Positions 15,557-23,560 of a DNA stretch of 29,074 nucleotides are shown one piece after another (within the stretch, counting starts at the first letter, position 1; the number at the start of each line of letters is the position of its first letter). Source of the DNA: CBDTYW01 sp965364735 (GTDB lineage: Bacteria > Actinomycetota > Nitriliruptoria > Nitriliruptorales > Nitriliruptoraceae); the NCBI GenBank assembly GCA_965364735.1, contig CBDTYW010000012.1, forward strand, positions 1 to 29,074, in the 5' to 3' direction. Below the pieces are notes generated by a model, which was given only the letters and a program-made list of their open reading frames with translations, was not told the DNA's origin and did no database searches. Made by a program: the position numbers and the translations under genes.

Positions 15557-15993
15557 GCAGCTGGACACCCGACGAGCTCGAACACGTCGCTGGCGCGATC
15601 GCTGATGTCAGCGGTCGCGCCGCCGATGACCCGCTCGTCGCTCGGGCGGCGGCGCGGGCCCTCGAGGACATCCCGCGCGAAGACGTTCTGGACCTCGACG
15701 ACGCGCATGTCCCGGGGGTCGCGACGCACGTCCCGCATGAATCCGTGCCGGTCGCCGGAGCCAGCGCGTCGGACTCGACGGAGGTCGCCGCGCTGATCGC
15801 GATTCTCGAAGCGGACTCGTCCCCATCGGCCGAGGCCGGCCGACGTCGTGTGACGTACGTACGTCAGTGGGCGGAGGATCAGGGCATCTCGACCGGCCAG
15901 CTCAAGACGGCCGTCGAGGCACAGGACGCGAACGGCTACGAGCGCTTCACCAGCGCCGCGGCCATCCGAGTCGTGCAGAGCCTGGCTGGGTAG
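15553..15993 (+). CDS. Unknown protein translationally coupled to recA
   Basis: This 146-residue protein starts at a GTG whose last two bases are shared with the recA stop codon, so translation is probably coupled. It is in the position where recX often lies, but I see none of the three-helix RecX repeats. Instead there is an acidic, alanine-rich N-terminal half (DDPLVARAAARALED, then EDVLDLDDAHV) and a C-terminal helical half (RRRVTYVRQWAEDQGISTGQLKTA). I do not recognise the family. Coupling suggests a role linked to recombination or RecA regulation, but this is inference. A 16-bp perfect palindrome lies inside the gene at 15851-15866. Confidence 0.8.
   Translation: MSSWTPDELEHVAGAIADVSGRAADDPLVARAAARALEDIPREDVLDLDDAHVPGVATHVPHESVPVAGASASDSTEVAALIAILEADSSPSAEAGRRRVTYVRQWAEDQGISTGQLKTAVEAQDANGYERFTSAAAIRVVQSLAG
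15851..15866. repeat. Perfect 16-bp palindrome inside the recA-coupled gene
   Basis: TGACGTACGTACGTCA is a perfect 16-base palindrome without a spacer, lying in the coding sequence near the junction of the two halves of the unknown protein. A regulator site, a protein-binding site, or chance within codons for VTYVRQ are all possible. Nothing else in the sequence decides between them. Confidence 0.6.
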
Positions 15994-16048
15994 GCTGGCT
16001 GGCTGTGCCCCGCTGGGGCAGCCTCGTCCGCCGCAGGGAAGCTCCCAC

Positions 16049-17683
16049 GTGATCCAGGTCTCCGGGCTCGGCTACATCCATCCCGCCGCCATCGACGGGT
16101 TCGCTGATGCCTCCTTCACCGTCCCCACCGGTGCTCATGCGGCCCTCATCGGGCACAACGGCGTGGGCAAGACCACCCTCGTGCGGATCCTTGCCGGAGA
16201 GCTGACGCCCGACGAGGGTGACTTCGGGATCGCCGGCAGCATGAAGTACATGCCGCAGGAGGTTGGATTCGACGACCCGACCGCCCATGTCCGTCGGCTC
16301 GTCGCACGGTTCGCGCCAGCTCCGCTCGACCGGCTCGGCATCGCGATCTGCGACGCCGAGGAGGCGCTCGCCGGAGGCGATGACAACGCGGGGATCGCGT
16401 TGGGAGAAGCGCTCGCCGACTGGGGCGACCTCGGCGGCTACGAGCTCGAGGCGTCGTGGGACCAGGTGTCCCGTGAGATCTTCGGCGTCGGGTTCGATGA
16501 GATCCAGGACCGACCGGCCATGAGCCTCTCCGGCGGCGAACGGAAGCGTCTCGTCCTCGAGGTCCTGCTGACCTCGAGCATCGAGGTGCTCCTGCTCGAC
16601 GAGCCGGACAACTACCTCGACATCCCCGCGAAGCGGCGGCTGGAACAGCAGATCCGCGAGAGCGACAAGACGATCCTGCTCGTCAGTCACGACCGTGAGC
16701 TGCTCACCGCAGCGCCCGACCGGCTCGTCACGCTCGAGCCGCGGGGCGCCTGGGTCCACCACGGCACCTGGGCCACATGGCCAGCGGCCTTCGAGGCCCG
16801 TCAGCAGTCCCTCGGCGACGAGCTCCAGCGTTGGGAGGAGGAGGAGAAGCGGCTCCGCGACCTCGTGAGGATCCTCAAGGAGCGCGCCCGCTACTCAGAC
16901 GTCTTCGCCGCGAAGGCGAACGCCGCCGAGTCACGTTGGAAGCGGTTCGTCGCCGGGGGACCGCCCCCGCCGCCGTCCGCGGAAGAGCAGGTCGGCATCC
17001 GGCTGCGCGGTGGTGACAGCGGCAAGCGCGTCCTCGCGATCGACCAGCTCCATGTCCCCGGGCTCGTGTACGCGTTCGACGACGAAATCATGCATGGGGA
17101 ACGGGTCGGACTGATCGGTCCCAACGGGACGGGGAAGACTCACCTCATCCGGGCGCTCGCCGGCGATCCTGACGTCCACGTCGAGGGTGAGGTCCGAGAA
17201 GGCGCGCGCGTGACCGCCGGCTACTTCGCCCAGGTCACCGGCTCTGCGCACCTGCGCGGGAAGCTCCCGCTCGACGTCGTCGGGGAACGGATCGGCAACG
17301 AGCAGCGCGCCATGTCGGCGCTGGCGCGGTACGGCCTCGCGGCCAACGCGAGGCAGGAGTACGAGACGCTCTCCGGCGGACAGCAGGCACGGCTGGAGAT
17401 CCTGCTGCTCGAGCTCGACGGTGTGAACCTGCTGCTCTTGGATGAGCCGACCGACAACCTTGACATCGCGTCCTGCGAAGCGCTCGAGGCAGCGCTCGAC
17501 GGCTTCAAGGGCGCGGTCATCGCCGTCTCCCACGACCGGGCGTTCCTGCGAACCCTCGACCGGTTCCTGCACGTCGGCGAGGACGGCAACGTCTACGCCA
17601 TCACCGACGGCGACGTCGCCATCGGCGCTCTCGTCAACGGCATCAACATGGTGGGCGGACCGTCTGTGCGCAAGCTCAGCTGA
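16049..17683 (+). CDS. ABC-F family ATPase (ribosome-associated translation factor type)
   Basis: The 544-residue protein has two ATP-binding cassettes and no membrane segments. Cassette 1 has the P-loop GHNGVGKTT (35-43), signature LSGGE (160-164) and Walker B LLLDEPDNYLD. Cassette 2 has the P-loop GPNGTGKTH (from 357), signature LSGGQQ (from 441) and LLLDEPTDNLD. Between them is a charged helical linker rich in Glu, Arg and Lys (WEEEEKRLRDLVRILKER), the part that reaches toward the tRNA in EttA-like proteins. ABC-F proteins bind the ribosomal E site; some protect against antibiotics, others tune translation. Which role this one has cannot be told from sequence. The start is GTG 16049 with AGGGAAG upstream, 55 bases after the recA-coupled gene on the same strand. 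Confidence 0.95.
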   Translation: MIQVSGLGYIHPAAIDGFADASFTVPTGAHAALIGHNGVGKTTLVRILAGELTPDEGDFGIAGSMKYMPQEVGFDDPTAHVRRLVARFAPAPLDRLGIAICDAEEALAGGDDNAGIALGEALADWGDLGGYELEASWDQVSREIFGVGFDEIQDRPAMSLSGGERKRLVLEVLLTSSIEVLLLDEPDNYLDIPAKRRLEQQIRESDKTILLVSHDRELLTAAPDRLVTLEPRGAWVHHGTWATWPAAFEARQQSLGDELQRWEEEEKRLRDLVRILKERARYSDVFAAKANAAESRWKRFVAGGPPPPPSAEEQVGIRLRGGDSGKRVLAIDQLHVPGLVYAFDDEIMHGERVGLIGPNGTGKTHLIRALAGDPDVHVEGEVREGARVTAGYFAQVTGSAHLRGKLPLDVVGERIGNEQRAMSALARYGLAANARQEYETLSGGQQARLEILLLELDGVNLLLLDEPTDNLDIASCEALEAALDGFKGAVIAVSHDRAFLRTLDRFLHVGEDGNVYAITDGDVAIGALVNGINMVGGPSVRKLS

Positions 17684-17691
17684 CGCCCCGA

Positions 17692-17739
17692 CGACGATCC
17701 TGCTTCGCCGCGCATCCCCGTGGCAGACGAGGATCGTCG
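17692..17739. terminator. Inverted repeat between convergent genes, possible bidirectional terminator
   Basis: CGACGATCCT (17692-17701) and AGGATCGTCG (17730-17739) are perfect reverse complements separated by 28 bases, starting 8 bases after the ABC-F stop codon. The gap to the convergent AtuA-like gene (17684-17830) also holds short direct repeats and no gene. The long loop makes this a weaker terminator candidate than the others in the window. Confidence 0.45.
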
Positions 17740-17824
17740 CGCTTCCCGAGCGGGGCCCGGTTTCGGCGACGATCGCGCCCGGCAACGGGGTTCGGCGACA
17801 ACTCTGCGTCGTCGCGCATCCCGG
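17705..17824. repeat. Short direct-repeat cluster in the convergent gap
   Basis: Three copies of a unit close to TCGTCGCGCATCCC occur at 17705-17720, 17734-17750 and 17809-17824, and TTCGGCGAC occurs at 17762-17770 and 17791-17799. The copies are imperfect. A related TTCGGCGAA segment is found at 23375-23383 in another intergenic gap. This may be a dispersed intergenic repeat, but I cannot see the rest of the genome. Confidence 0.4.
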
Positions 17825-17830
17825 TCGAGG

Positions 17831-19582
17831 TCAGCTCGCGGGGAGCAGGGACGCAGGGATGTCGACGACCTTGGCCCGCAGGTACTCGCCGAGCGCCTTG
17901 GCCTGAGGATCCTGGCGCGGGCCGGACGCGACCCCTTCGCCGAGCAGACCGACGATCACGAAGTTGAGCGCACGCAGGTTGGGGAGCTCGTGGCGCGTCA
18001 CCGCGAGCGATCCGGTCTCGGGCATCAGCTCCTGAAGACGCTCGACCGTCAGGAAGCCGCGCAGCCAGTCGTGCGCTGCGTCGGTGCGCGCCCACACGCC
18101 GAGGTTCGCGTTGCCGCCCTTGTCGCCGGAGCGAGCGCCCATGACCAAGCCCAGCGGGGCGCGGACGGTCGGGCCGTCCGGTGTGGGGCCATCCTGGTGC
18201 ACGGGCGCGTCCGGGGGAGCTGCGGCGTCGTCAGCCGGGAGACTGGGTGCGACCCGCACGATCTCGCCGCCGACGTGCACGTCCTGCGCGAACAGCTCCG
18301 CCGGGACCAGCGTCGGCCAGAACGATCCGTAGGCCTGCGCGCTCGTGGCCTCGCCGGCGGCGTGCAGCCCCGGGATGCTGCCGAGCGTGGACTCGATCAT
18401 GGCGCGTTGGAGGACCTTGCCGACCAGCTCCGCGTCGTCGTCTCGGACGGTGAGGCGCAGCCACGCGACCGCGTGCTCGTTCGTGGCCGGATCGACGTGA
18501 TCGGTTCGCTGGAGCTCGGTCTCGACCTCGCGGAAGGCGCCGCGACCGCCAGGGATCTGGGCGAAGATCTGGTCCAGCACGACGTCAGCCTTCGCCTCGA
18601 TGTCGAGGCCGACCAACGGGATCGTGACGGTCGAGCGGAAGCCGCCCCAGACGGTGATCCCGACCTTGGCGGTGGCGGGAGGCGCGCTCCCGACGACGCC
18701 GCTGATGCGGACGCGGTCCGGAGCCTCCTGCGTCAACGTGAGCTGGTCGAAGTGCGACGTGACGTCGGGGTTGAGGTAGGCCGGGGGCCCGATCTCGTAG
18801 AGCAGCTGTGCCGTGACCGTCTCGGTCGTGACCGCGCCACCGGTGTTCGGGTGCTTCGTGATGACCGAGGATCCGTCCGACGCGATCTCGGCGATCGGGA
18901 AGCCGGGGCGGGTCATGTCGGCGATCTCGGTGAAGAAGGAGAAGTTCCCACCGGTCGCCTGCGGCCCGCACTCGATGACGTGGCCAGCGGCGACCGCGCC
19001 AGCCATCTCATCCAGGTCGTCGCGTCCCCAGCCGTGGTGCCAGATCGCCGGTCCGAGGATCACGGCGGCATCGGTGACGCGGCCTGCGATGACGACGTCG
19101 GCGCCGCGCGACAACGCCTCCGCGATGCCGAACCCGCCCAGATAGGCGTTGGCGGTCAATGCGCCACGCTCGCCGAGCACCTCGCCGGTGTCGAGGTGCC
19201 GCAGGCCATCGTGGGCGCGCAGCTCCTCGATGCGGTCCATGCAGTCATCGCCGGTGACCCAGGCGATGCTGACGTCCAGGCCGCCCGAGAGCTCGCGCAG
19301 GGCTTCAGCGCACGCCGCGGGGTCGAGACCGCCGGCGTTGGTGACGACCTTGATCCCACGCTCGAGGCAGGTCGGCAGGACGTCGCGCATCTGGCGCAGA
19401 AACGTCTTGGCGTACCCGCCGCCGCCGCGCTGCTTGTCCTTCGCGAGGATCAGCATCGTGAGCTCGGCGAGCCAGTCCCCGGTGAGCACGTCGATCGGGC
19501 CGCCCTCGACCATCTCCTTCGCGGCGAGCGCCCGATCGCCGTAGAAGCCGGAGCAGTTGGCGACGATCAGGGGGCGGGTCAT
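17831..19582 (-). CDS. AtuA-like protein (acyclic terpene utilisation family, DUF1446)
   Basis: The protein has 583 residues, close to the usual length of full AtuA proteins. The opening IVANCSGFYGDRALA, then LTGDWLAELTMLILAK, then GGGGYAKTF, matches the pattern I know from AtuA-family N-terminal domains. The C-terminal part (LGLVMGARSGDKGGNANLGVW) is the smaller AtuA-like C-terminal domain, so both halves are in one chain. AtuA is required for citronellol/geraniol breakdown in Pseudomonas, acting with geranyl-CoA carboxylase and isohexenylglutaconyl-CoA hydratase, but its biochemical role is not settled. The gene overlaps the enoyl-CoA hydratase gene by four bases (ATGA), which agrees with such a pathway. 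No carboxylase genes are in the window, so the substrate is inferred. Confidence 0.88.
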   Translation of the reverse strand: MTRPLIVANCSGFYGDRALAAKEMVEGGPIDVLTGDWLAELTMLILAKDKQRGGGGYAKTFLRQMRDVLPTCLERGIKVVTNAGGLDPAACAEALRELSGGLDVSIAWVTGDDCMDRIEELRAHDGLRHLDTGEVLGERGALTANAYLGGFGIAEALSRGADVVIAGRVTDAAVILGPAIWHHGWGRDDLDEMAGAVAAGHVIECGPQATGGNFSFFTEIADMTRPGFPIAEIASDGSSVITKHPNTGGAVTTETVTAQLLYEIGPPAYLNPDVTSHFDQLTLTQEAPDRVRISGVVGSAPPATAKVGITVWGGFRSTVTIPLVGLDIEAKADVVLDQIFAQIPGGRGAFREVETELQRTDHVDPATNEHAVAWLRLTVRDDDAELVGKVLQRAMIESTLGSIPGLHAAGEATSAQAYGSFWPTLVPAELFAQDVHVGGEIVRVAPSLPADDAAAPPDAPVHQDGPTPDGPTVRAPLGLVMGARSGDKGGNANLGVWARTDAAHDWLRGFLTVERLQELMPETGSLAVTRHELPNLRALNFVIVGLLGEGVASGPRQDPQAKALGEYLRAKVVDIPASLLPAS

Positions 19583-20358
19583 GAGGCATCGCCTCCGGTC
19601 GGAACCCAGGAGGCGGGGCGCTTCTCACGGAACGACGCCATGCCCTCCGCGGCTTCTGGGGCGGTGAACAGGTCCATCGAGATCCTCGACGTACGGGCGA
19701 ACGCGTCGTCACGGTCCCAGTCCGGGACGTCGAAGACAAGCGCCTTGGACGCTGCCAACGCCGTGGGGCCACCGCGGACGAGCTTGCCCACGATCTCCTT
19801 GACCTTCCGGTCGAGCTCGGCTCGCGGGACGGCGTGGTTGAGCAGGCCGACCTCGACGGCGCGCGTCGACGAGATCTTCTCCCCGGAGAGGAACAGCTCC
19901 AGCGCGTCAGCTCGTCGCATCTTCGGCAGGCAGACGACCGAGATCATGGCAGGCGCGACGCCGATCCGGACCTCGGTGAACCCGAGCTGGACGTCGTCCG
20001 CCGCGACGGAGATGTCGCACGCGGCAGCAAGCCCGACGCCGCCGCCGGTGCAGTGCCCGGCGATGCGCCCGACCACCGGCTTGGGGCCGCCCTGCATCAG
20101 CCCGAACAGCTCAACGAGGTCGTAGCGAGGCTCGACCTCCGAGCCGCCCCGCAGGTCTGCGCCGGCGCAGAAGGTGTTCCCTGCGTTGGTGAGCACGATC
20201 GCCCGCACCGAGGGGTCGTCGGTGGCAGCCGCGAACGCGTCACCGAGGCCGTTGACGATCTCCGGGGCGAGCGCGTTGCGCTTGGACTGGAGGTCCATCG
20301 TGAGGGTCGCGACACCGCCGGCGATCTCGATCGTGACGGCGTTCATCTGCTCAGCCAT
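19579..20358 (-). CDS. Enoyl-CoA hydratase, methylglutaconyl/isohexenylglutaconyl-CoA hydratase-like
   Basis: This 259-residue crotonase-fold protein has the oxyanion-hole segments CAGADL and GHCTGGGVGLAAACDI. The first catalytic glutamate of classic enoyl-CoA hydratase (the E of GGGCE) is Gly here, while the second (FTEVRIG) is kept. GGGVGL with a following SEVRLG-type motif is the pattern I recall in LiuC/AtuE-type hydratases of leucine and acyclic terpene catabolism. Pairing with an AtuA-like gene supports that sub-assignment. The start has AGGAG five bases upstream. The gene is 29 bases downstream of the ABC permease gene and probably shares its transcript. The crotonase call is secure; the substrate is inferred. 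Confidence 0.9.
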   Translation of the reverse strand: MAEQMNAVTIEIAGGVATLTMDLQSKRNALAPEIVNGLGDAFAAATDDPSVRAIVLTNAGNTFCAGADLRGGSEVEPRYDLVELFGLMQGGPKPVVGRIAGHCTGGGVGLAAACDISVAADDVQLGFTEVRIGVAPAMISVVCLPKMRRADALELFLSGEKISSTRAVEVGLLNHAVPRAELDRKVKEIVGKLVRGGPTALAASKALVFDVPDWDRDDAFARTSRISMDLFTAPEAAEGMASFREKRPASWVPTGGDAS

Positions 20359-20387
20359 GACGGCTCCTGTCCTGGTTCAGGGGTGGC

Positions 20388-21239
20388 TCAGAGGCTCCGG
20401 TACGCGCGGATCGCGAGGGTGGTGAACACGACGGTGATCCCGGACAGCCAGACGAGCGACCACACCATGCCATGGGTCACGGGGCCGCCGATGAACAGGC
20501 CCCGGGTTGCGTCGCTGACGAGCGTGATCGGGTTGGCCTTCGCGAAGCCCTGGAGCCAGCCCGGCATCGAGGCGATCGGAACGAACACGCTCGAGCCGAA
20601 GGTCAGCGGGAAGATCCACGTGAACCCGGCGCCCTGGACGGCTTCGGGCTCCTTGAGGGTGAACCCGATCCAGTTGGAGATCCACGAGAAGGCGATGCCG
20701 AAGTACATCAGGAGCGCCAGCGCGGCGAGCCAGCCGAGCGGCGAGCCCTGTGGTCGAAAGCCCACCAGGAGGCCAACGAAGATGATGATGAGCACGGTCA
20801 CGAGCGTGATCAGGGAGGACGACAGCATCCGTCCGCCGAGGACCCCGATGTCGTGCATCGGCAGTGATCGGAAACGGTCCATGACGCCGGCCTTGAGGTC
20901 CTCGGCGATCGCGATCGCGCCGCCGACGGTGTTGAACGCCACGGTCTGCACGATGATCCCGGGGATCAAGAAGTTCGCGTAGGCGTTCCCGGGCACCTCC
21001 ACGGGCACGCCGCCGTCGCCGGCGACGTTGATCGCCCCGCCGAAGACGTAGCGGAACAGCAGCACGAACATGATCGGCTGGATGACGACGAACACGAGCA
21101 CCTGGGGGTTGCGCAGGTAGTGGGCCATGTTGCGTTGGAACATCACGACCGCGTCGTGGACCGCGGCCCCGATGCCCTCGCCGGTCGGGCGTGCCTCGCC
21201 GATGGCTGGCGCCGTGGTGGGTGTGGTCATTGCGCTCAT
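20388..21239 (-). CDS. ABC-2 type exporter permease (DrrB-like)
   Basis: The 283-residue membrane protein has a cytoplasmic N-terminus and about six hydrophobic segments (for example QVLVFVVIQPIMFVLLF, LITLVTVLIIIFVGLL, LAALALLMYFGIAF and VFTTLAI). NPQVLVFVVIQPIMFVLLFRYVFG and the following FLIPGIIVQTVAF are characteristic of the ABC-2 permease family that exports drugs, lipids or polysaccharides. Its ATG overlaps the stop codon of the ATPase gene by four bases, so the two subunits are made together. The exported compound cannot be read from the sequence. Confidence 0.93.
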   Translation of the reverse strand: MSAMTTPTTAPAIGEARPTGEGIGAAVHDAVVMFQRNMAHYLRNPQVLVFVVIQPIMFVLLFRYVFGGAINVAGDGGVPVEVPGNAYANFLIPGIIVQTVAFNTVGGAIAIAEDLKAGVMDRFRSLPMHDIGVLGGRMLSSSLITLVTVLIIIFVGLLVGFRPQGSPLGWLAALALLMYFGIAFSWISNWIGFTLKEPEAVQGAGFTWIFPLTFGSSVFVPIASMPGWLQGFAKANPITLVSDATRGLFIGGPVTHGMVWSLVWLSGITVVFTTLAIRAYRSL

Positions 21240-22228
21240 CGGCGGGACCTCCGGCCGGTCTCGGGCGTGGGATCTGTCGCGGGGGTGTCGGCCTTCACCC
21301 GCTCGCCGGTCAGCTCGAGGAACACGTCGTCGAGGCTCGGACGCTTGACGCCGAGGTCCTTGATCACGATGCCCGCGCCGTCGAGTGCCCGAACGACGGC
21401 CGGCAGCGTCGATCCGTCGCCAACTGCCGGGATGCGGATGACGCCGGCCTCGCTGTCGATGGCCGCGGCGCCCGTCCCGAGGTCGGCCACGAGCCGCGCA
21501 GCCTCGTCGAGGCGGTCCGCGTCGCGCGGAGCGACCTCGACGTACTCGCCGCCGAGCTGGGACTTCAGCTCGTCGGGGGTGCCCTCGGCGATGGCCCGTC
21601 CGCCGTCGATGACGACGATGCGCTCGGCCAGCGCGTCCGCTTCCTCGAGGTACTGGGTGGTCAGCAGGACGGTCGTGCCGTCGTCCTTGAGCTCGCGGAT
21701 GACTTCCCAGAGGCGCAGCCGCGAGGCCGGGTCCAGCCCCGTCGTCGGCTCGTCGAGGAACAGCACGTCGGGATCGTTGACGAGGCTGGCCGCGAGGTCG
21801 AGACGTCGTCGCATGCCGCCTGAGTACCCGCTGGCAGGCCGGTCACCCGCGTCGGTGAGCCCGAAGCGGGCGAGCAGCTCGGTGGCTCGACGCGTCGCGT
21901 GGGCCTTGGTGAGCCGCGCCAATCGACCGACGAGGACCAGGTTCTCTCGCCCTGTGAGGACTTCGTCGACACTTGCGTACTGCCCCGTCAGGCCGATGCG
22001 GGCGCGAACCTGCGCGGGATCGGTGCGGACGTCGAAGCCGGACACCTGCGCGACTCCGGAGTCAGCCTTCAGCAACGTCGAGAGGATGCTGACGATCGTG
22101 GTCTTCCCGGCGCCGTTCGGGCCGAGCAGACCGAGCACCTGACCACGTTCGACCCGGAGGTCGAGCCCAGCGAGCGCCACCGTGTCCCCATAGGCCTTGT
22201 GGACACCGTTGACGTTGACGACCGACAT
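21236..22228 (-). CDS. ABC exporter ATPase (DrrA-like)
   Basis: The 330-residue protein has the P-loop GPNGAGKTT, the Q-loop segment LTGQYASVDEVLTGRENL, signature YSGGMRRRLDLA, Walker B VLFLDEPTTGLD, and the switch segment LLTTQYLEEAD where most ABC ATPases have histidine. A C-terminal extension with VKRPSLDDVFLELTG is typical of the daunorubicin-resistance DrrA branch. It energises the permease encoded immediately downstream. It is the first gene of the likely four-gene minus-strand operon; a candidate -10 (TAGGAT) with GTGACG sixteen bases upstream lies just before it, and AAGGG precedes the ATG. Confidence 0.95.
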   Translation of the reverse strand: MSVVNVNGVHKAYGDTVALAGLDLRVERGQVLGLLGPNGAGKTTIVSILSTLLKADSGVAQVSGFDVRTDPAQVRARIGLTGQYASVDEVLTGRENLVLVGRLARLTKAHATRRATELLARFGLTDAGDRPASGYSGGMRRRLDLAASLVNDPDVLFLDEPTTGLDPASRLRLWEVIRELKDDGTTVLLTTQYLEEADALAERIVVIDGGRAIAEGTPDELKSQLGGEYVEVAPRDADRLDEAARLVADLGTGAAAIDSEAGVIRIPAVGDGSTLPAVVRALDGAGIVIKDLGVKRPSLDDVFLELTGERVKADTPATDPTPETGRRSRR

Positions 22229-22251
22229 CGCACCACCCTTGTGTGGCCGCT

Positions 22252-22292
22252 GATCCTAGGGATCGGGACCGACACGTCACGCACCCGGGTGC
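22252..22292. promoter_or_regulatory. Candidate promoter and 12-bp palindrome between exporter operon and nudC
   Basis: On the minus strand TAGGAT (within 22252-22264) with GTGACG sixteen bases upstream resembles a -10/-35 pair for the exporter operon. GCACCCGGGTGC at 22281-22292 is a perfect 12-bp palindrome just behind it, a natural place for a repressor or activator. GATCC-TAG-GGATC at 22252-22264 is a second short palindrome over the -10. The regulator is unknown. Confidence 0.45.
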
Positions 22293-22410
22293 AGAGAGGC
22301 CCGGGTGGCGTGGACGTGCTCCTTCGGCGTGTCCGCGGGCGAGGTCCGGCACGATGCACCGGCCGCGTCCCAGTGGGGCCCGTCCTCCGACAGCGTGACC
22401 AGGACTTTCA

Positions 22411-23310
22411 GTGACCGATCACCGTCCCCTGCCCGGGCTCACCCATCACGAGGGGCACGATCGTGGCGACCGGCACCTCGAGGACGCGGCGTGGTTGGCC
22501 GCGGCGCTCTCCTCCGCGGACGCCCGCTTCATCGTGCTGAGCGATGGTGGGGTGGCCGAGGTCCACGGCGGCCTGCCCGGCCTCGACCCGACGGACGTCG
22601 TCGCTCCGGTCTTCGTCGGCCACGATGCGGCCGGTCATCCGAGCTTCGCCGTCGACGCGACCCGAGGGCGGAACACCGAGCTCGCAGCGCTGGCCGGCAG
22701 GGCGCGCCACGAGCGCTTCGTGGCGATGGCGCACCCGGAGCCGTCGCTGCTGCTGCACGCGCTGGGCATGGCGCAGTGGCACTCCCGCACGCGGTGCTGT
22801 CCGCGTTGCGGGGCGTCCCTGGCAGCCGAGCGAGGTGGTCGGATGCTGCGCTGTCAGGAGGAAGGGCTCGAGCACTTCCCGCGACTCGAACCCGCGGTGA
22901 TCGTGGCGGTCATCGACGCGGACGACCGGATCCTGCTGGGTCGCCAGGCAGCTTGGGACCCGGTGTGGTTCTCGACGCTCGCAGGGTTCGTGGAGCCAGG
23001 AGAGGACATCGAACAGGCGTGTCGCCGCGAGGTTGCCGAGGAGACCGGCGTTCTGATCGGCGCGGTGACCTACGTCGGATCGCAGCCGTGGCCGTTTCCG
23101 GCGTCGCTGATGATCGGGCTGGAAGCGCACGCGCTGACCACCGAGCTCGTGCTCGAGGACGAGATCGTCGAGGCCAGATGGCTCAGCAGGGCCGACCTCT
23201 CTGCCGCGATGGCAAAGCGTGAGGTCTTGGTGCCCCCGGCGGCCTCGATCGCCCACCACCTGATCGGACGGTGGTACGGCGAGGACGTCCGTGACTGGAC
23301 GAGCCGTTGA
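22411..23310 (+). CDS. nudC: NudC-type NAD(H) pyrophosphatase / NAD-cap RNA decapping hydrolase
   Basis: The 299-residue protein starts at GTG 22411 with AGGA six bases upstream. A zinc-ribbon part with CCPRCG and a later Cys (RMLRCQ) precedes the catalytic domain. The Nudix box is complete (GFVEPGED, then REVAEETGV), giving the Mg-binding REVAEE core. The segment SQPWPFPASLM downstream of the box is the sequence that marks the NADH-pyrophosphatase subfamily. The enzyme cleaves NADH to NMNH and AMP and removes NAD caps from RNA. Of the possible zinc ligands only three cysteines are obvious; the fourth position reads EGLEHF, so a His may serve. It stands alone, divergent from the exporter operon. 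Confidence 0.95.
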   Translation: MTDHRPLPGLTHHEGHDRGDRHLEDAAWLAAALSSADARFIVLSDGGVAEVHGGLPGLDPTDVVAPVFVGHDAAGHPSFAVDATRGRNTELAALAGRARHERFVAMAHPEPSLLLHALGMAQWHSRTRCCPRCGASLAAERGGRMLRCQEEGLEHFPRLEPAVIVAVIDADDRILLGRQAAWDPVWFSTLAGFVEPGEDIEQACRREVAEETGVLIGAVTYVGSQPWPFPASLMIGLEAHALTTELVLEDEIVEARWLSRADLSAAMAKREVLVPPAASIAHHLIGRWYGEDVRDWTSR

Positions 23311-23321
23311 GGCCACCAAGT

Positions 23322-23365
23322 GCGGCCGAACCGTCTTCCGGGGGGCGGGGGAACGGTCCGGCCGC
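23322..23365 (+). terminator. Hairpin after nudC
   Basis: GCGGCCGAACCGT (23322-23334) pairs with ACGGTCCGGCCGC (23353-23365) at 12 of 13 positions around an 18-base loop, beginning 11 bases after the nudC stop. No T-run follows. The remainder of this 250-base convergent gap holds a short palindrome at 23465-23477 and no gene that I can support. Confidence 0.55.
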
Positions 23366-23464
23366 GCCGGCACTTCGGCGAACCGTCGTGTCGGCATCTT
23401 GGGGCGGGCGTCACGGCGCTCGGCGTGTGCACGGCGCTACCGCAGCGCGGCGAGATGCAAGATA

Positions 23465-23477
23465 GTCACAATGTGAC
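23465..23477. promoter_or_regulatory. Short palindrome GTCAC-AAT-GTGAC in the nudC/tetR convergent gap
   Basis: GTCACAATGTGAC has perfect 5-base arms around AAT and lies in a comparatively AT-rich patch. It looks like a small operator of the TetR or CRP kind, but it lies between two gene ends, not before a gene start. Its meaning is unclear. Confidence 0.3.
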
Positions 23478-23560
23478 ACTGAGCCCAACATCGGCACACG
23501 CCGACGCCGAGAAAACAGTGCGATCGAGCAACGACCGACAGCCCAGCACGTTCCCTGTGG

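Noticed and set aside
15553..15993. recX
   Set aside because: The position after recA fits, but the protein lacks the RecX three-helix repeats and is strongly acidic in its N-terminal half.
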